Shown: piece after piece, positions 43,832-52,116 of the stretch
Layout: each line of letters opens with the position of its first letter
Numbering within the stretch: the stretch's first letter is position 1
Assembly (NCBI RefSeq): GCF_040373385.1
Contig: NZ_JBDXXH010000001.1
Span: 310,675-374,674 of the forward strand
Direction: 5' to 3'
Source: Nitratidesulfovibrio sp.
GTDB taxonomy: Bacteria; Desulfobacterota; Desulfovibrionia; Desulfovibrionales; Desulfovibrionaceae
DNA length: 64,000 bases
Program-made: the position numbers and the translations under genes
Notes under the pieces: generated by a model
Told to the model about the DNA's origin: nothing
The model's input: the letters and a program-made list of their open reading frames with translations, nothing else
Databases searched by the model: none

Positions 43832-44440
43832 TTACTTGCCCTCCTTGCTGGCGCGGAACTCTTCGGGAGTCAGCCCCAACTGGTTCATGGTGTAGGTGTC
43901 TTCGTCGGTAAGGGCCGCCGTGCCCGGCACGGGCTGGGGCGTAACGCGGGTGGTCTGCATGGCGGTCAGGGCGGCCACCGGCACGGCCACGGAAAGGTAG
44001 TTGCGCAGGGCGTCGGGGTCGGTTCTGGCCAGTTCGCGCGCCCAAGGCTCCACGGCCCTGTTCAGGCGGCCATCGGCCAGCGCCGCGTCGATTTCCACCG
44101 CCATGGCGGCCACGGTCTGCCCGGTTTCCAGTTCGGCCACGCGGGCCTGCAAGGCGGCAGCGGACTGCTGCAAGGCGGTCAGCGCCTCCATGGGCACGAA
44201 GCGGGCCGGGTCCGGGGTGGCCGCCGACAACGCGGCAATCTGCGCGCGCTGTTCGGTGAGCAGGGCCAGCAGGTCCACGGGGGCGGGCTGGCCTGCGGGG
44301 GGTGCACCGTCGGTAGCGGCGGCTTCGCCTTCGCCGCCCAGCATGGCCTTCAGCTTGTCCAACTGGGCCATGATGTCCTGCGCCGTGGCCGTGACGGGCA
44401 GGTTCAGCATCCAGCGCAGGCGCTCCAGAAGTTCATCCAT
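43832..44440 (-). CDS. internal-start scaffold gpZ
   Basis: An in-frame ATG at 44440 (MDELLERLRWMLNLPVTA) is preceded by CAGGAGACCGC, a strong ribosome site that contrasts with the absent one of the full gene. It would yield a 202-residue scaffold lacking the protease domain, the same arrangement as gpI/gpZ in Mu. Inferred from the ribosome site and family precedent. Confidence 0.75.
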   Translation of the reverse strand: MDELLERLRWMLNLPVTATAQDIMAQLDKLKAMLGGEGEAAATDGAPPAGQPAPVDLLALLTEQRAQIAALSAATPDPARFVPMEALTALQQSAAALQARVAELETGQTVAAMAVEIDAALADGRLNRAVEPWARELARTDPDALRNYLSVAVPVAALTAMQTTRVTPQPVPGTAALTDEDTYTMNQLGLTPEEFRASKEGK

Positions 44441-44992
44441 TGCGGTCTCCTGTGTTGCGAGGTCTTCCACGGCTGCCACGACGGACATGCCGTCAAGGGC
44501 CGGGGTGTTGGTAAGCGCGGCGCTGATGAGGCGCAGCACCGCGCCGGTTGCGGCGTCGAAGGAAAAGACGGGGGAGATGAAGCGGTACTCGCCCGCTTCG
44601 ATGTAGGCGCGGGCACGCTCGGTCCAGGTAACGGCGGCGAACAGGCCACGGCCCGGCAGGTAGGTGACGGCATCAATCCACCCGGCAGCCGGGGCGGGTT
44701 TGCCGTTCTGTCTGGCGTTCAGGGTCTGGTGTTCGTAGTCGATGACCAGCGGGGTTTCGCGGGCCTGCGCATCGGCCACCACGGGGGCGGCAATGTCTGC
44801 ATCAAGGCACCACGCTGTCAGCGCGCCCTTGGTCATGGAGGCGGGGCGACCATCACGCGCGGTAAAGCTGCCGTCCGGCAGAAGCTGGACGTTCAGCCCG
44901 TCGGGAAGGTCGGAAGTGCCGTCGCCCACGGAAAGGGGCACGGTAAGGACTGCGGTGGGGTGCGTTGTACGCGGGGGCTTTAAATGCGACAT
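43832..44992 (-). CDS. prohead protease gpI (with scaffold domain)
   Basis: A 386-residue protein with an N-terminal protease domain of the Mu gpI family (IDYEHQTLNARQNGKPAPAAGWIDAV, AYIEAGEYRFISPVFSFD, LISAALTNTPALDGM) and a C-terminal coiled, Ala/Gln-rich scaffold domain. There is no obvious Shine-Dalgarno ahead of the ATG at 44992. The start codon lies exactly 30 nt after the shared late motif. A second in-frame start at 44440 can give the scaffold alone. Confidence 0.9.
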   Translation of the reverse strand: MSHLKPPRTTHPTAVLTVPLSVGDGTSDLPDGLNVQLLPDGSFTARDGRPASMTKGALTAWCLDADIAAPVVADAQARETPLVIDYEHQTLNARQNGKPAPAAGWIDAVTYLPGRGLFAAVTWTERARAYIEAGEYRFISPVFSFDAATGAVLRLISAALTNTPALDGMSVVAAVEDLATQETAMDELLERLRWMLNLPVTATAQDIMAQLDKLKAMLGGEGEAAATDGAPPAGQPAPVDLLALLTEQRAQIAALSAATPDPARFVPMEALTALQQSAAALQARVAELETGQTVAAMAVEIDAALADGRLNRAVEPWARELARTDPDALRNYLSVAVPVAALTAMQTTRVTPQPVPGTAALTDEDTYTMNQLGLTPEEFRASKEGK

Positions 44993-45044
44993 GCCCCCGG
45001 TATACGGGGGCATGCGGTGCAAGACAGGGGGAAGGGGTTCAGTG
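44991..45044 (-). promoter_or_regulatory. candidate late promoter P2 (head operon, Mu PI position)
   Basis: A 22-bp motif lies at 45023-45044. Reading on the minus strand, 18 nt later comes TATACC (45004-44999), 6 nt, then the gpI ATG. The hexamer is centred in a palindrome, ATGCCCCCG/CGGGGGCAT (44991-45013). The motif-hexamer-ATG distances are identical to those at 32377. Confidence 0.6.
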
Positions 45045-46298
45045 GGATGACGAGGTGTTCTCGTCCATTATATAGTCAATAGTCTCTCGTATGTCCGAGT
45101 CCGCATTGACAACTTTTATTCTTTTATAAGCTGTCATTCCAAGCTTTTCTACAGGGGTTGCCAGTAGGGCATTAAGAAAGCTGTGAGGAGATGATACAAC
45201 GCCAGAAAAATCAAGCTTTATACTTTTTCCTTCCAATATTGCAGGAAGTATGTATTTGTCGCGATACGCAATTGCTTCAGGTTTTACCTCTGCATTTCTT
45301 CCAAAATAATTATATATATCTACAAGAAGGGTCTTCGATATTTCACTAGAATCTTTCTCTAAAATCTCTCTCTCCGCAGCAGATCGCAATTCTGACAACG
45401 TGCTCTCGTAAGTAAATCGTGAGTTTTTATTCAGTTTTACAGTGAGCCATACGAACGTTCCTGGCCAAGGAGTTTCCAGCTTTTTGTGAGTGACGTCTGA
45501 AGGAGATATATGCACACTGCCATCATATGATATAATATGCATGTCTGAATGTAACTTTTTAATAATATTGTTAGATATGTACAGCCCCATTCCAGCGTTG
45601 TTTTTGCTCTCGTATGGTCTTGACGCACCAAATGTTCCAGACTTTCCCGGTTTTATTGCTTCAATTATTGCCTCACAGCTATCCGCAAACGGCATGCTGG
45701 ACTGTTCAAGATGCCTTTTGATTCCAATGCCTAAATCCGCTATGATAAATTGTATTTCATCTCTTCGCTTATACCATGTATACTGAACAATAGGAGGAAT
45801 TGCCCTATTATTCTTCTTATGAACTGAAACCCCATGTTCCATTGCATTGTAGAACAATTCAGACATGACATAACGCAATGTCTTTTCATATTCTAACCCT
45901 AAATTTTTTGTATATATTTCAACATTGCTTATTGCAGATTTGAAAGATTCATTATCTTTAAGAGCAAAAAGTGGCTTATAACGAGTTGAAATAAACTGAT
46001 CAGATTCTCCAGACAGGACTTTTCTCCATCCTTTGCATCCCATACTCTTCCACATTGCTGACGGAGAATACATGCTATTCACGTCTGGTATGATGTCAAC
46101 TCGGATGTTTTTTGACGACATAAAAAAGCAATACAATGTAATCAAAGATAGCGCTTGGAAATTTGCGTTTGCACACGCACTCAAATCAATTTCGACATGG
46201 TCGCTTTGTGGATTCCAATCAAAAAAGGACAACACCGTGGAAAAGTCACAAAAACCTTCTGGATAGAAACTAAACGTTCTCGGGACGGTAAGCCTCAT
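45039..46298 (-). CDS. cargo: GHKL ATPase with STAS-like C-terminal domain
   Basis: A 419-residue AT-rich cargo protein inserted between gpG and the protease gene. A central histidine-kinase-type ATPase has the N-box MSELFYNAMEHG (145-156), G1 IADLGIGIK (186-194) and G2 NAGMGLYISNNII (234-246). There is no phosphoacceptor histidine domain. The N-terminal part (HVEIDLSACANANFQALSLITLY) and the C-terminal part (SIKLDFSGVVSSPHSFLNALLA) each look like STAS/DUF4325-type folds, so the ATPase is flanked by anti-sigma/anti-anti-sigma-like elements. Its stop codon lies inside the late motif. Function unknown; a phage-defence or host-signalling role is possible. Confidence 0.75.
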   Translation of the reverse strand: MRLTVPRTFSFYPEGFCDFSTVLSFFDWNPQSDHVEIDLSACANANFQALSLITLYCFFMSSKNIRVDIIPDVNSMYSPSAMWKSMGCKGWRKVLSGESDQFISTRYKPLFALKDNESFKSAISNVEIYTKNLGLEYEKTLRYVMSELFYNAMEHGVSVHKKNNRAIPPIVQYTWYKRRDEIQFIIADLGIGIKRHLEQSSMPFADSCEAIIEAIKPGKSGTFGASRPYESKNNAGMGLYISNNIIKKLHSDMHIISYDGSVHISPSDVTHKKLETPWPGTFVWLTVKLNKNSRFTYESTLSELRSAAEREILEKDSSEISKTLLVDIYNYFGRNAEVKPEAIAYRDKYILPAILEGKSIKLDFSGVVSSPHSFLNALLATPVEKLGMTAYKRIKVVNADSDIRETIDYIMDENTSSSH

Positions 46299-46396
46299 AA
46301 TACCCCCTATCTGTTGCGCTATAGCTAACTACGTTAGCATTGCGTTAGCAGCCTCGCAACAAGACTCGCTCATACTGGCGTCGGACTTTCCGCCAC

Positions 46397-46891
46397 TCAC
46401 GTCCCCACCCCCGCTAACGCCCTTCTCGCCGCTTCCCCCAAAATCCCCCGAATCTCCTCCTCGTCCTCCGGCCCCACGCCCAGAAAGCGCCGGGCCGGGA
46501 TGTCGCCCCACGGGATGGGGCCGCCCCGCTTGGTGGAGCCGAACGCGCCTTTCTTCGCGCCAAACTGGTGGGTGGGGGCATAGGGCACGTTGGTGCCCAC
46601 GGTGGCATGGTCCGGGCCGTAGTCTGCGTGCAGGCTGCCCGCAAGCTGGCCGCGCACCTGTAGGATGGGGCCATCGTGCCCGGTCTTGGCGCGGCGGCCA
46701 ATGGTGACCGGCGACAGCGGGTGCCATGCGTTGCCGGTGACCGGGTCGCGCTGCCCGGCAAAGGCCCGCTCCGGCGCGTCGGCCAGCACGCCCGCCAGTT
46801 GCCGGGTAACGGGCGTCATGTCCCGGCCCAGTTCCGCAAGGCGGGTAAGCCCGTGCTCCAGGCCGTCGAAGTTGACCTCTATTTCGATCAT
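46397..46891 (-). CDS. virion morphogenesis protein gpG (Mu gp31)
   Basis: A 164-residue protein, MIEIEVNFDGLEHGLTRLAELGRDM, with the family core RDPVTGNAWHPLSPVTIGRR and VPYAPTHQFGAKK...IPARRFLGVGPEDEEEI. It belongs to the Mu G / P2 S tail completion group, needed for head-tail joining. The start at 46891 has AAGGAGA upstream. The cargo gene follows directly downstream. Confidence 0.9.
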   Translation of the reverse strand: MIEIEVNFDGLEHGLTRLAELGRDMTPVTRQLAGVLADAPERAFAGQRDPVTGNAWHPLSPVTIGRRAKTGHDGPILQVRGQLAGSLHADYGPDHATVGTNVPYAPTHQFGAKKGAFGSTKRGGPIPWGDIPARRFLGVGPEDEEEIRGILGEAARRALAGVGT

Positions 46892-47036
46892 GGCTAGTCT
46901 CCTTGGTACAAGACGGGCGCGACACGGTGATATTCTGCCTGCCGTAGCACGGGCCATGGCCCGGAGCGCCTTGTGGGGTTTCCGCTTCTGCGGGTGGCAG
47001 GCCCCACCGCCCCCTTGTATCCGCCCGGTGCGACCG

Positions 47037-48293
47037 TTAGTGGTCCGCGCCGGGCTGTTTCTTTTTCGTCTTCCGCAACTGGCCCACGATGCGCGCCCGC
47101 TGGGCGTCGTCGCGGCTCAAGCGCCAGAAGCTGACCAGATACAGTTCGTCGCCCTTGCGGGTGGCCTTGACCACGCTGACGTAGCCGCCCGGCTCGTCCA
47201 GCACGTAGACCAGCCGCAACGCGCCGTCCTGCACCACTTCTCCCTGTTCCACCACGTCCTGCACGCGGGCGTAGTCGGCCAGCGTCAGTTCCGGGTGGTG
47301 CCGCCGCTGCTTGGCCCAGGTTTCCGGCGACAGCCGGGCAAGGGCGCTGGTGCCGCCGATGCGCGCGGCGTCGTCCGCCGCCAGCACGGCCATGGGAAAA
47401 TGCCCCTGCGGCGCGGCGGCCCACGCGGCGAAGGCCTCGCCTTTTGTCAGGTGACGCACGGCGGCTGCGGCCAGCGCCGGGTCTGCCGCCCGCAGCTTGC
47501 GCGCCGCCTCGTCCAGCATGTTGGCCAGCCCGGCAGCGCCGGGGTTGTAGGAAAAGCCAAGGTCCGTCCAGGCTATTTCCCCGGCCTGCGGCACCTTGTA
47601 GCCGGTCACGGTGCGCCGGGTGACCTCTCCGGTGCGGCGGTCCACCAGTTCGCGCTCCTGCGTGACCATGCGGCCCGCGCCCCGCTCCACCGACAGCCCT
47701 TCCGCCTTCAGCCGGTGTTGCGACAGGGTACGCACCCGGCACCGGCAGCCCCAGCCGTTGGGCGGGTAGTGGGTGGACCAGAAGGCGTCGTCGCTGCGGA
47801 ACACGCGCCCGTGCAACACCTTGTGCGAGGGGCGCGTGGTGGCGTCCAGCACGGATACATACTGCCAGAAGGGGCGCGCGTCGGCGTTTTCCAGCGCCTG
47901 CTTGTAGCGCCCGGCCATGTAAGCGGCCTGCATGTTCTGACGGTAGATCAGCCGCAGCCGGGCGGGGCTGCCCATGCGCACAGTGCGTGCGGTCCCGTCT
48001 GCCGCCGTATCCGTGCGCTTGCCCCACCAGCCCTTGCGGCGCAGCACCGGCTCCAGCGTTTCACGGAACCAGCGTTCCGTCTTGCCGTCCCGCAGGGCGG
48101 TGGTCAGCCCGTCGCGGATGTCCTGCAACACGTCCAGCCGGGCCACCCCGGCCACGGTGAACGCCTGCGCGTGGGCCTGCTGCCACAGTTCCTTCCAGTC
48201 GAAGGTGACGGCGTAGCCCTTGGCCGTGAAGTAGACGATGGCGTCCTTGGGCGGCAGGCCCATGGCGTAGGAGAGGGAAGGGATTTCGGGCAT
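47037..48293 (-). CDS. head morphogenesis protein gpF (Mu gp30), nuclease-like C-terminus
   Basis: A 418-residue minor head protein. The gpF core includes RLIYRQNMQAAYMAGRYKQALENADARPFWQYV, ATTRPSHKVLHGRVF and the zinc-like NGWGCRCRVRTLS. Past the core, residues about 330-415 (LADYARVQDVVEQGEVVQDGALRLVYVLDEPGGYVSVVKATRKGDELYLVSFWRLS) resemble the small ribonuclease-like domains (EndoU/colicin/RelE-type fold, PBECR group) often fused to gpF. Such proteins enter the cell with the DNA. The domain call is by pattern only. Confidence 0.85.
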   Translation of the reverse strand: MPEIPSLSYAMGLPPKDAIVYFTAKGYAVTFDWKELWQQAHAQAFTVAGVARLDVLQDIRDGLTTALRDGKTERWFRETLEPVLRRKGWWGKRTDTAADGTARTVRMGSPARLRLIYRQNMQAAYMAGRYKQALENADARPFWQYVSVLDATTRPSHKVLHGRVFRSDDAFWSTHYPPNGWGCRCRVRTLSQHRLKAEGLSVERGAGRMVTQERELVDRRTGEVTRRTVTGYKVPQAGEIAWTDLGFSYNPGAAGLANMLDEAARKLRAADPALAAAAVRHLTKGEAFAAWAAAPQGHFPMAVLAADDAARIGGTSALARLSPETWAKQRRHHPELTLADYARVQDVVEQGEVVQDGALRLVYVLDEPGGYVSVVKATRKGDELYLVSFWRLSRDDAQRARIVGQLRKTKKKQPGADH

Positions 48294-48299
48294 GACGGA

Positions 48300-48521
48300 T
48301 TACCGCACCGGCAGGATGCGACCGAACGCCATGCCCACCGGCCCCAGCACCAGCAACCGGAAATGCAGGAAACGGTCGGGGGATTCGGATTGCCCCCAGC
48401 ACCACGCCAGCGGCGCAACCGTGCCGTTCCGCCGCATGAGGCCCCACGGGCGCGACGTTTCCAGCACGGCGCGGAACACGAACGGCCCCAGCCGGATGTC
48501 CAGGTCACGGGTGATGGACAC
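48300..48521 (-). CDS. small phage protein between portal and gpF, unknown
   Basis: A 73-residue reading from a GTG at 48521 with GGAGG at good distance: VSITRDLDIRLGPFVFRAVLE and then LGPVGMAFGRILPVR. It fills the space between the portal stop and the gpF start exactly (2 and 6 bp gaps), which supports a real gene. No family recognised. Confidence 0.6.
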   Translation of the reverse strand: MSITRDLDIRLGPFVFRAVLETSRPWGLMRRNGTVAPLAWCWGQSESPDRFLHFRLLVLGPVGMAFGRILPVR

Positions 48522-48523
48522 GG

Positions 48524-50209
48524 TCAGGCATCCTCCCCCGCGCTGACGCGCCCCCACACCTCGCTGACGAACAGCGCCCGCGCCAGCAGGTCTTCCAGCT
48601 TGCGGCCCTCCATCCGGGGGTACAGTTCGGCAAGGCGGGCCAGCAGGTCCGCCGGTTCCGCGCCGTCGCGCAGTTCCTGCATCAGCGGCTCCAGCAGTTC
48701 TTCCATGGCGGCCAGCATGGCCCCGTCGGGAATCTCGGCGTCGTCCAGCGCCTGCTGGTCCGGGTACGGCGCGCCGCCGTCACCATCTGCGTCCCCGTGC
48801 GCATCGGCCAGCGCCACGGCGGCGGCCCGGCCTTCCGCATCGCCATCGTCCGCGCCTTCATCGTCCGCACCATCGTCACCCGCATCAGCACCGGCGGCGC
48901 GGGTGCCCAGCACTTCCTCGTCACCCTGCGGCAGGGGAATCTTCAGCTTTTCATGCGCCCACGCGGCGGGGATGCGCATCACCCCGGACAGCTTGGGCAG
49001 CGCGTCGGCGTAAGTGGCGATGTCCGCCGCCTGCCGGGTGTCGAACCGGAACCACGGCAGCAGCCGGGCGTCGGCCACGCCCGAGTTCAGCACGGCAAGC
49101 GGGGCCAGTACCTGCCGGGTCAGCGTGCCCGCGATTTGCAGCGCGTCCGAGGTCAGCAGGTCGTGGCGAATCTCGTTGTGTACCGCGCCCAGCGCGTTGG
49201 TGCTGCTTTTGCCGTCGGCCTGGCTGGTCAGGGTGCCGCCCAGAATGGCCTTGGACATGCCGCGTTCGCAGCGGTCCACCAGCACGCCGAAGTGGTCGTG
49301 GGTGGAGTTGGGCGGCGTCTGGAAGATGATCTCCATGCCCTGCGGGATGATGCCCGCCGCATCGCGGCCAAGGGCCTGCAACGCCCGCAGCAGGGCCGCC
49401 TTGTCTTCTTCCGTGCTGGCTGCCGGGTACTTGCCCAGGCGAAAGGGCATGCCGTGAACTTCCACATAGGCAGCGTTGGAGGCCAGCGCGTAGGACCGGA
49501 TAAGGTAGCTCCACGCCAGCACGCGGAACAGCCCGGCGCGGGCCAGCCAGCCGGAGCGGGACCGGTGGGTATGCAGCACCCAGCCCAGCGTTTCCAGTTC
49601 CGCGCCTTGTGCCGTGCCGTCGCGCAGGCGCAGGGCGTTGCGGTCGTGCGGCGGGGTCTGGAACCACGTCTGCGGGCGGAAGTGGAACGCCTGCGGCAGG
49701 TGCAGCTTGCCCTCGCGCCCCCATTCTATTTCCAGCGCGGCAAAGCCGTGGCCCACGCCGTCGGCCATGTCCAGAAACAGGTCATCCACGTTGGCCAGCG
49801 CGTCGAACTGTTCGCGCACGGCGTCGGCCACGCGGCGCGCCGCCGCATCCCCTGCCCGCCCCGGCAGGATTTCCCAGTCCAGCGTCAGCAGCGCCCGCTT
49901 GCGTTTGGCCAGTTCCGCCGCAAGGTGTTCGCAGCGGTCTTCCATGTCCGCGAACAGGACGTGCTGTTGCAGGATGTCGCCATCGTCTGCGGATTGCAGG
50001 ATGTTCTTCAGCCGGGCGGGCGTGAGGCCGTGGGTAAGGTTGGCCCAGCGTTCCCAGTACAGCAGGGGCGCGGCGCTGGAACGGCCTTCCAGCGCCGCGT
50101 CCAGCGGGGCATCCGCCGTGGCCCCGTCGCGGGTTTGCAGGCCGCCCGAAGGCATGAAGGTGCGGGTAAAGGCGCGCGCGGCGCTAGACAAACGATCCAT
50201 GAAGCCCAT
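48524..50209 (-). CDS. portal protein (Mu gp29, DUF935)
   Basis: A 561-residue portal. Signatures are RLKNILQSADDGDILQQHVLFADMEDRCEHLAAELAKRK, TLDWEILPG, DMADGVGHGFAALEIEW, HRSRSGWLARAGLFRVLAWSYL and RCERGMSKAILGGTLTS. A strongly acidic Asp/Ala-rich stretch (about 440-480) lies before the C-terminal helix region. The start at 50209 (MGFMDRL) has GGAG at proper spacing; an ATG 6 nt upstream overlaps that site. It overlaps the terminase end by 26 bp. Confidence 0.92.
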   Translation of the reverse strand: MGFMDRLSSAARAFTRTFMPSGGLQTRDGATADAPLDAALEGRSSAAPLLYWERWANLTHGLTPARLKNILQSADDGDILQQHVLFADMEDRCEHLAAELAKRKRALLTLDWEILPGRAGDAAARRVADAVREQFDALANVDDLFLDMADGVGHGFAALEIEWGREGKLHLPQAFHFRPQTWFQTPPHDRNALRLRDGTAQGAELETLGWVLHTHRSRSGWLARAGLFRVLAWSYLIRSYALASNAAYVEVHGMPFRLGKYPAASTEEDKAALLRALQALGRDAAGIIPQGMEIIFQTPPNSTHDHFGVLVDRCERGMSKAILGGTLTSQADGKSSTNALGAVHNEIRHDLLTSDALQIAGTLTRQVLAPLAVLNSGVADARLLPWFRFDTRQAADIATYADALPKLSGVMRIPAAWAHEKLKIPLPQGDEEVLGTRAAGADAGDDGADDEGADDGDAEGRAAAVALADAHGDADGDGGAPYPDQQALDDAEIPDGAMLAAMEELLEPLMQELRDGAEPADLLARLAELYPRMEGRKLEDLLARALFVSEVWGRVSAGEDA

Positions 50210-51839
50210 GGTCATCTCCGTCGGTGTCCATATCGTGGAAGGGGCTGCGGCGCGGGGCCGCCGTGAAGGCGTCGCGCAGGCTGACAAAGCCGCCGCTGGC
50301 CATGCGCCACAGCATTTCCAGCGCGTCCGGGCCGTCGTCGTGGTCGGCCTTGGGGAAGTGGCGCAACTGGTCTATCAGCGTCTGCTGCGAGGGGTGCAGG
50401 CGGATGCGCCCCTGCACCATGTAGGGTTGCAGGGTTTCTATGCGCAGGTGCTTGTCCGTGCTGTTGACCACCGGCTGCACGGGAATGGCGATGCCGCGCG
50501 CCACGGCCCGCTGCGCCAGCACGTGGGCGAAGAATTCCTGAAACTGCACGGCCTCCACGCCCCACAGCAGGCAGCGGTATTCAAGGTGCGCGGCAATCAC
50601 GTCTTCTATGATGCGGTCGGGGTGGCGCTTGCGGATCAGGGCTTCCACCAGGTCCAGCGTCATGGTGGGCCGGTGGAAGCCGCCCACAAGGATGGCCGAA
50701 GGGTCGCGCCCCGCGCCGTGCTTGCCCAGCGACGGGTCCACCGCGCCGAAGAACAGCCAGTCCGCCCGGCGGTCCACCCAGAAGGTGATGCAGGCGGCAA
50801 AGGGGGCGTCGTCGCCGGAAAGCGGGTCGTTCTGCTGTTCCGCGTCGAAGGCGGCGTGGTCTTCGGCCCGCTTCAGCATCAGCTTGTACAGCGGGCGCAT
50901 GGACGGCCACGATACCTCGGCGTTGCGCTCCATGTCCGCCGCGTTGGCAGCGTGGAAGGCGCGGGCGGCGTCCGCCCCTTCGGCGCGCAGGATGCCTTCC
51001 CAACGGTCCCACAGGTCCATGCGGTCGGGCCAGCGAATGACGGCCCGGAACCGCTTGCCCCGCCACAGGGGCTTTTGCAGCGTGCGGGCCAGCACCGAAT
51101 CGTAGTGCAGGATGGTGCCAACGTAGATCACGTCCATGCTGTCATCCGCCGGGCCAAGGGACAGCACCGTGCGTTGCAGCCAGCCTTGCAGCTTGTCGCG
51201 CTGTTCCGGCTTCAGGACGTTCTCGTCGTTCTCCAGGTCGTCCAGCACGGCAAGGTCGGGACGGTGCGGGCCGTGGCGCAGGCCGCGCATGCGCTTGCCC
51301 GCGCCCAGCGCCTGCAACTTGACGTTGCTGCGGGTAACGATGGTGCCCACGTTCCACACCCGGCCCTGCCCGGCGGCATCGGGAAAGTCCATGCCGATGC
51401 GCGGGTTGGCCTCCAGTTCCACCTTCACCGCCTCCAGCAGGGCGGCGGCCTGTTCCAGCGCGTCGGCTATCAGCAGCAGGTACCGCTTGCGCCCGGTCAG
51501 CACGCACCACAGCACGAAGAACAACGCCACATAGGTGGACTTGGCCTCGCCGCGCGGGGCGGCCACGGCCAGCTTCACGCCTTCCGGCGCGGCCACGATG
51601 CCGGGCAGTTCCTCGTCCAGCCATATATGAAGAGCAGAATCTCTATCGCTCTTGACGTAGTGCGGAAAATAGGTACGACGGAAAAAGGAAAAGCTTTCGT
51701 GCGCCATCTCTCGCCGCCTTGCAGACGTGGAGGCGTCGGCAGGAAATGACCGGCATTCAGCCTGTATTTGCATCTTTAGTGACGCGGCAAGGGCGGCTAC
51801 CCCTTCTTGAAACGTTTTGCCAAAAGGATATTTAGCCAT
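50184..51839 (-). CDS. terminase large subunit (Mu gp28)
   Basis: A 551-residue packaging motor. The ATPase has a Walker A-like AAPRGEAKST (93-102) and Walker B LAVLDDLEND. The nuclease domain begins near FGAVDPSLGKHGAGRDPSAILVGG, with acidic residues for metal binding. The ATG at 51839 overlaps, on opposite strands, the ATG of a plus-strand cargo gene; its GGAG ribosome site lies inside that gene. Confidence 0.93.
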   Translation of the reverse strand: MAKYPFGKTFQEGVAALAASLKMQIQAECRSFPADASTSARRREMAHESFSFFRRTYFPHYVKSDRDSALHIWLDEELPGIVAAPEGVKLAVAAPRGEAKSTYVALFFVLWCVLTGRKRYLLLIADALEQAAALLEAVKVELEANPRIGMDFPDAAGQGRVWNVGTIVTRSNVKLQALGAGKRMRGLRHGPHRPDLAVLDDLENDENVLKPEQRDKLQGWLQRTVLSLGPADDSMDVIYVGTILHYDSVLARTLQKPLWRGKRFRAVIRWPDRMDLWDRWEGILRAEGADAARAFHAANAADMERNAEVSWPSMRPLYKLMLKRAEDHAAFDAEQQNDPLSGDDAPFAACITFWVDRRADWLFFGAVDPSLGKHGAGRDPSAILVGGFHRPTMTLDLVEALIRKRHPDRIIEDVIAAHLEYRCLLWGVEAVQFQEFFAHVLAQRAVARGIAIPVQPVVNSTDKHLRIETLQPYMVQGRIRLHPSQQTLIDQLRHFPKADHDDGPDALEMLWRMASGGFVSLRDAFTAAPRRSPFHDMDTDGDDHGLHGSFV

Positions 51840-52116
51840 GTCAGACTCTCCGCAGAAAATTCAAGATTCCCACATTATCCACAGGATTGAATTTGAACCA
51901 TCAGCCAACTCTGACGGTGAGACAGGTACTCTCACTGTTGAAATCACATACACATCACTCGACAATGACTTTAACGGAAAGCGAGTTCACGCAATCAGAA
52001 CATATAATGAATTTCCAACACACCTATATGAAAAATGGGGGAATGACTCATATTCAACCCTGAGATATTTCTTCGATATTGAGACAAAGTGGGAATATGA
52101 AGAGGAAAAAATCTAA
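51838..52116 (+). CDS. AT-rich cargo gene C, small unknown protein
   Basis: A 92-residue acidic, AT-rich protein (MSDSPQKIQDSHIIHRIEFE...) on the strand opposite to the late genes. It is predicted to be mostly beta (TLTVEITYTSLDNDF, RVHAIRTYNEFPTHLY) with an aromatic-acidic end (FDIETKWEYEEEKI). The start codon overlaps the terminase start codon back to back, and the stop overlaps the gp27 stop. The gene therefore fits the gp27-terminase gap with no spare bases. No family recognised. Confidence 0.7.
   Translation: MSDSPQKIQDSHIIHRIEFEPSANSDGETGTLTVEITYTSLDNDFNGKRVHAIRTYNEFPTHLYEKWGNDSYSTLRYFFDIETKWEYEEEKI

Noticed and set aside
46892..47036. Possible small gene between gpG and gpF
   Set aside because: The 145-bp gap has no frame with both a ribosome site and a start.
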